From contig JAFGPF010000029.1 in assembly GCA_016926115.1 (NCBI GenBank), positions 1 through 27,052 on the forward strand: a DNA stretch of 27,052 nucleotides. Direction: 5' to 3'. Position numbers and translations under genes: made by a program. The notes under the pieces were generated by a model. The model was not told where the DNA came from. It saw only the letters and a program-made list of their open reading frames with translations, and made no database searches. This document shows positions 24,193 through 27,052 of the stretch, piece after piece. Source of the DNA: Dehalococcoidales bacterium (lineage in GTDB: Bacteria > Chloroflexota > Dehalococcoidia > Dehalococcoidales > RBG-16-60-22). Position 1 is the stretch's first letter; each line of letters opens with the position of its first letter.

Positions 24193-25359
24193 CTAGCCGG
24201 GCGGGGCGGGAGGAGTGTCCAGGTGTAAAGCCTGGTGGGCTTTCTTGAGCCAGTCCGGGATGTCTATGCCCTGGGGGCATTTCTCCACGCACTCGCCGCA
24301 TTCCACGCAGCTATCGGCGCGCTGTTCCTCCGGGAAAAAGGGACTGTTGTACATGAACTGCCCGGTTTTCACATCGTCGTACATGACGGCGTCGTTATAA
24401 AGCTGAAAGATGCGCGGGATATCCAAGTTGTTAGGGCACGGCATGCAATAGCGGCAGTTCGTGCAGGGCACGGGACTCAGGCTGTTATACGCCTCGCGGA
24501 TTTTGTCGTAGAGCTTCAATTCGTCGGCGGTTAGATTGCCCGGCTCATAGCGGTCGGCGAGCTTGACGTTCTCGACGACCTGCTCCATGGTGCTCATGCC
24601 GCTGAGAGCGAGCGATATCTCCGGCTGGTCCCATATCCAGCGCCACGCCCACTCGACGGCTTTAAGCTGCTTCGGCGCTTCCGCGAGTACTTTAGCGACG
24701 ACTTTCGGCGGTTCCTTGCTGAGCTTGCCCCCGCGCAGGGGCTCCATGACGACGATTGCCAGTCCCTTGCCGGCGGCGTACTCCACGCCGCGCCGGCCCG
24801 CCTGCTCGTTGACGTCCATGTAGTTGTACTGTACCTGGGCCAGCACCCAGTTATCGTAGGCGTCCACGATTTCCTTGAAGACGTCGTAGTCGTCGTGGAA
24901 GGAGAAGCCGAGCCGCCCGATGCGCCCCTTTGCTATTTGCCCTTCCGCCCACTTGAGCACGCCGTGGTCGCGCACGTTCTCCCAGCCTTCCCTGTTCAGG
25001 CCGTGCAGCAGGTAGAAGTCGATCATGCCGACGTCGAGCTTCTGAATCTGCTCGCCGAGAATACGGTCGAAGTCCTCCGGCTTTTCCACCATGCGCGCGG
25101 GCAGCTTGGTCACCACCTTCATCTTGTCGCGGTAGCCGTCCTTGAGGGCCTTGCCGACCAGCCTCTCGCTGTTGCCCATGTGGTACATGTAGGCGGTATC
25201 TATATAGTTGACGCCGTGGTCGGCGGCGTAGCGAATCATGCGTATGGCTTCCGGCTCGTCGATTTTCGCCTGGTCTTCCCCGATGGTGGGCAGGCGCATG
25301 GCGCCGAAGCCCAGCTGCGATACCTCCCAGTCCAGGCTGCCGAACTTGCGATATTTCAT
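24193..25359 (-). CDS. Aldo/keto reductase with C-terminal 2x[4Fe-4S] ferredoxin domain
   Basis: In this 388-residue protein residues 1-285 form an aldo/keto reductase barrel with the tetrad D54, Y59, K85 and H119 all present. The tail has two cluster motifs: C299-x2-C302-x2-C305-x2-C308-P and C351-x2-C354-x2-C357-x3-C361-P. The fused form is common in anaerobes and presumably lets the reductase exchange electrons with ferredoxin-type carriers as well as NAD(P)H; the substrate is unknown. The start ATG at 25359 follows GGGGAGAG with a short spacer. The gene lies between the two restriction-modification loci but has host-like GC-rich codon use. No strong promoter is visible upstream. Confidence 0.92.
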   Translation of the reverse strand: MKYRKFGSLDWEVSQLGFGAMRLPTIGEDQAKIDEPEAIRMIRYAADHGVNYIDTAYMYHMGNSERLVGKALKDGYRDKMKVVTKLPARMVEKPEDFDRILGEQIQKLDVGMIDFYLLHGLNREGWENVRDHGVLKWAEGQIAKGRIGRLGFSFHDDYDVFKEIVDAYDNWVLAQVQYNYMDVNEQAGRRGVEYAAGKGLAIVVMEPLRGGKLSKEPPKVVAKVLAEAPKQLKAVEWAWRWIWDQPEISLALSGMSTMEQVVENVKLADRYEPGNLTADELKLYDKIREAYNSLSPVPCTNCRYCMPCPNNLDIPRIFQLYNDAVMYDDVKTGQFMYNSPFFPEEQRADSCVECGECVEKCPQGIDIPDWLKKAHQALHLDTPPAPPG

Positions 25360-25488
25360 AATTCTCTCCCCTGCGGTGCGGTCTTGCGGGCGAGGCGATA
25401 TATCGTGATAGCCCTTATATTAATTGTGCCATGTTTTATTTTGAGATGCAAACGTGGGGAGTGATTTATTATACCTCACCCCCTTTGT

Positions 25489-25525
25489 CCCCCTCTCCTG
25501 GCAAGGCGTCCCGCAGGAGAGGGGG
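25489..25525. repeat. GC-rich palindromic intergenic repeat, second copy type
   Basis: A 12-bp perfect stem (25489-25500 with 25514-25525) of C5TCTCCTG type with a 13-nt loop is preceded by CACCCCCTTTGT. The layout, a C-run, then a spacer, then a C-run palindrome, resembles the element at 21152-21212. It lies between divergent genes and so is unlikely to be a simple terminator. Confidence 0.55.
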
Positions 25526-25536
25526 AAGAAATTAGA

Positions 25537-25557
25537 AAGAGGGGCTGCGCCCCTCTT
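25537..25557. repeat. Small perfect hairpin next to the palindromic repeat
   Basis: AAGAGGGGC (25537-25545), loop TGC, GCCCCTCTT (25549-25557): a 9-bp perfect stem, 11 nt after the larger palindrome. No T-run follows on the plus strand, so termination is not clearly indicated. Confidence 0.5.
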
Positions 25558-25604
25558 AAACTCCCCTTTTAGGTGAACATATTATAGCTCTTGCTTTAAT
25601 GGTG

Positions 25605-25610
25605 TATAAT
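25605..25610 (+). promoter_or_regulatory. Candidate -10 box of the methyltransferase-nuclease gene
   Basis: A perfect TATAAT at 25605-25610 lies 30 bp before ATG 25641. The position 17 nt upstream (25582-25587) reads TTATAG, a poor -35, so this promoter may need an activator or may be weak. Confidence 0.4.
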
Positions 25611-25640
25611 GACAGCAAAAGCGTGCCGGAGATGGGGATA

Positions 25641-27052
25641 ATGAAGACGAACGTTCTTTATTTTGGGGACAACCTGGAAATACTGAAAAACCGCGAGTAC
25701 TTCCCGGACGAGTGCGTCGACCTGATATACCTCGACCCGCCGTTCAACAGCAAGAAGGACTACAACATTCTTTTCAAGGAAAGCGGGGGCGTGGAGAGCG
25801 AAGCGCAGATACAGGCGTTCACGGACAGCTGGCACTGGACGCAGAGCGCGCAGGACACGTACCAGGACGTGGTGATTAACGGGCCGGAAAAGGTAGGTAA
25901 GCTGATAGGGGCGCTGCACGAAGCGCTGGGGAACAACGACGTAATGGCGTACCTGGTGATGATGACGGCGCGGCTGATAGAGCTGCACCGGATATTGAAG
26001 AGCACCGGCTCGCTGTACCTGCACTGCGACCCCACCGCCTCCCATTATTTAAAGCTGGTGCTGGACCAGATATTCGGGCCGGTGAACTTTAGAAATGAGA
26101 TTGTGTGGAAGAGGACAACAGCACATAATGACCCCAGTCGATTTGGACGGATTCACGATGTTATACTTTTTTATTCAAAATCTAAAAATTTTATTTGGAA
26201 TGCTCAATTTATTCAACGAAATATAAAATCCGAGGAGTCACATTACAGACATGTAGATACTCAAGGTCGAAAATATATGGAAGATAACATTACCGCTCCA
26301 AGTCATGGTTCTTCCAGCGGACAATACGAATGGCATGGGAAAACGCCTCCTTCAGGAAGGATGTGGTCATATACTAAAGAGAATATGGAGCGTCTCGAAG
26401 CAGAGGGGCTATTAATTTATACTAGAAATGGAATGCCTCGCTTAAAAAAATACCTTGATAATCTACCTGGTATGCCTGCCCAATCAATATGGTCTGATAT
26501 TCCTCCAATAAACTCACAGGCAAATGAACGCCTTGGCTATGAAACCCAGAAACCCCTCGCCCTGCTGGAACGCATCATTCAGGCAAGCTCCAACGAAGGG
26601 GATATAGTCCTCGACCCGTTCTGCGGGTGCGGGACGGCGGTGGTGGCGGCGCAGAAGCTGAACCGTAAGTGGATAGGCATAGACGTCACCCACCTGGCAA
26701 TCGCCCTCATGCGCAACCGGCTCAAGGACAGCTTCGATATCGAAGCGGAGGTCATCGGCGAGCCTAAAGACCTGTCCGGGGCGAAAGCCCTCGCCGCGGA
26801 AGACCGCTACCAGTTCCAGTGGTGGGCATTGAGCCTCGTTAAAGCCCGGCCGGTGGGCGATAAAAAGAAGGGGGCGGACAAGGGGATAGACGGGGTAATC
26901 CCGTTCATCGACGACCCCAAAAGCAAACCCAGGCGGGTGATAGTGCAGGTAAAGAGCGGGCATGTGGGCGTTAAAGACATCCGCGAGCTTACGACCGTCG
27001 CCGCCAACGAAGCTATCGGTATACTGATTACGCTGGAGCCGCCCACCGGGCC
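25641..27052 (+). CDS. DNA methyltransferase fused to Mrr-like nuclease domain (3' end outside window)
   Basis: An uninterrupted frame runs from ATG 25641 (GGAG 9 nt upstream) to the window end, 470 residues, with no stop. Residues 31-37 (LDPPFNS) are motif IV and 325-332 (DPFCGCGT) motif I. This is the beta order of N6-adenine/N4-cytosine methylases, with the target-recognition region between them. After residue 400 a second domain begins: D417 in KGIDGVIPF and Q436-x-K438 in VQVKSG match the PD-(D/E)xK core with the Gln variant seen in Mrr-type nucleases. One polypeptide would thus both modify and cut, as in type IIG-like fusions; nuclease activity is inferred. The central stretch, about residues 148-293, is abruptly AT-rich (162 G+C of 420 between 26101 and 26520, against 35 of 60 in flanking lines). 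Confidence 0.88.
   Translation, partial: MKTNVLYFGDNLEILKNREYFPDECVDLIYLDPPFNSKKDYNILFKESGGVESEAQIQAFTDSWHWTQSAQDTYQDVVINGPEKVGKLIGALHEALGNNDVMAYLVMMTARLIELHRILKSTGSLYLHCDPTASHYLKLVLDQIFGPVNFRNEIVWKRTTAHNDPSRFGRIHDVILFYSKSKNFIWNAQFIQRNIKSEESHYRHVDTQGRKYMEDNITAPSHGSSSGQYEWHGKTPPSGRMWSYTKENMERLEAEGLLIYTRNGMPRLKKYLDNLPGMPAQSIWSDIPPINSQANERLGYETQKPLALLERIIQASSNEGDIVLDPFCGCGTAVVAAQKLNRKWIGIDVTHLAIALMRNRLKDSFDIEAEVIGEPKDLSGAKALAAEDRYQFQWWALSLVKARPVGDKKKGADKGIDGVIPFIDDPKSKPRRVIVQVKSGHVGVKDIRELTTVAANEAIGILITLEPPTG

Noticed and set aside
25385..25410. Near-palindrome GCGATATATCG upstream of the aldo/keto reductase as an operator
   Set aside because: It is short and AT-centred, with no second copy and no clear promoter to relate it to; chance is a sufficient explanation.
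1..27052. tRNA genes, CRISPR arrays, transposases
   Set aside because: I looked through the gaps for cloverleaf-like ends, regularly spaced repeats and transposase motifs and saw none. A covariance-model scan would be the decisive test for tRNA and small RNA genes.

Overview
The window is a 27 kb piece of a moderately GC-rich bacterial chromosome (about 58-67% G+C in the host-gene lines I counted by hand). The gene mix suggests a Chloroflexota bacterium, most likely class Dehalococcoidia. It includes a DUF169 protein, an ACMSD-like amidohydrolase, MATE and CPA transporters, a soluble multi-PAS kinase, a ferredoxin-tailed aldo/keto reductase, and both glutamyl- and glutaminyl-tRNA synthetases. 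That placement is inferred from gene content only; no rRNA or other marker is present, and I found no tRNA gene, CRISPR array or insertion sequence.

Layout. Positions 1-9626 hold mainly single genes or short operons of metabolism and transport: the 3' end of a probable FAD-linked oxidase, an HSL-type esterase, a cupin, a MATE exporter, a nitroreductase, an unrecognised 295-residue protein, a cation/proton antiporter, then a DUF169 - amidohydrolase - GNAT run. Several genes here are divergent pairs with readable TTGACA-type promoters between them. Positions 9662-15086 hold a lipoamide-dehydrogenase-like flavoprotein and a signalling pair: a soluble histidine kinase with seven PAS domains, overlapping by 4 nt a single-domain response regulator. 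Positions 15099-21091, mostly on the minus strand, hold a HIT hydrolase, a second GNAT related to the first, a short divergent 39-codon gene, and a tight run gltX - glnS - NfeD-like - radical SAM.

Positions 21150-23525 form an AT-rich foreign-looking island. It contains a GTG-started amino-methyltransferase with an SPPY motif, facing convergently an Eco29kI-family GIY-YIG restriction endonuclease. The endonuclease gene is broken by one extra base in a homopolymer. The two genes overlap by 6 nt at their 3' ends. Host-like genes follow: an ABM-domain membrane protein and an aldo/keto reductase with two 4Fe-4S motifs. From 25641 to the window end lies a second modification gene, a beta-order DNA methyltransferase fused to an Mrr-like PD-(D/E)xK nuclease domain. 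Its central segment is abruptly AT-rich, as if the target-recognition region had been exchanged. GC-rich palindromes lie beside both modification loci.

The most notable content is therefore a small, evolving restriction-modification neighbourhood: one system whose nuclease has apparently been lost while its methylase stays intact, and one fused system with a mosaic specificity segment. Secondary points are a mirror-image divergent promoter at 2420-2504, an antiporter transcript that looks leaderless, a terminator nested in the coding end of the opposing gene, and a short well-signalled 39-residue gene.
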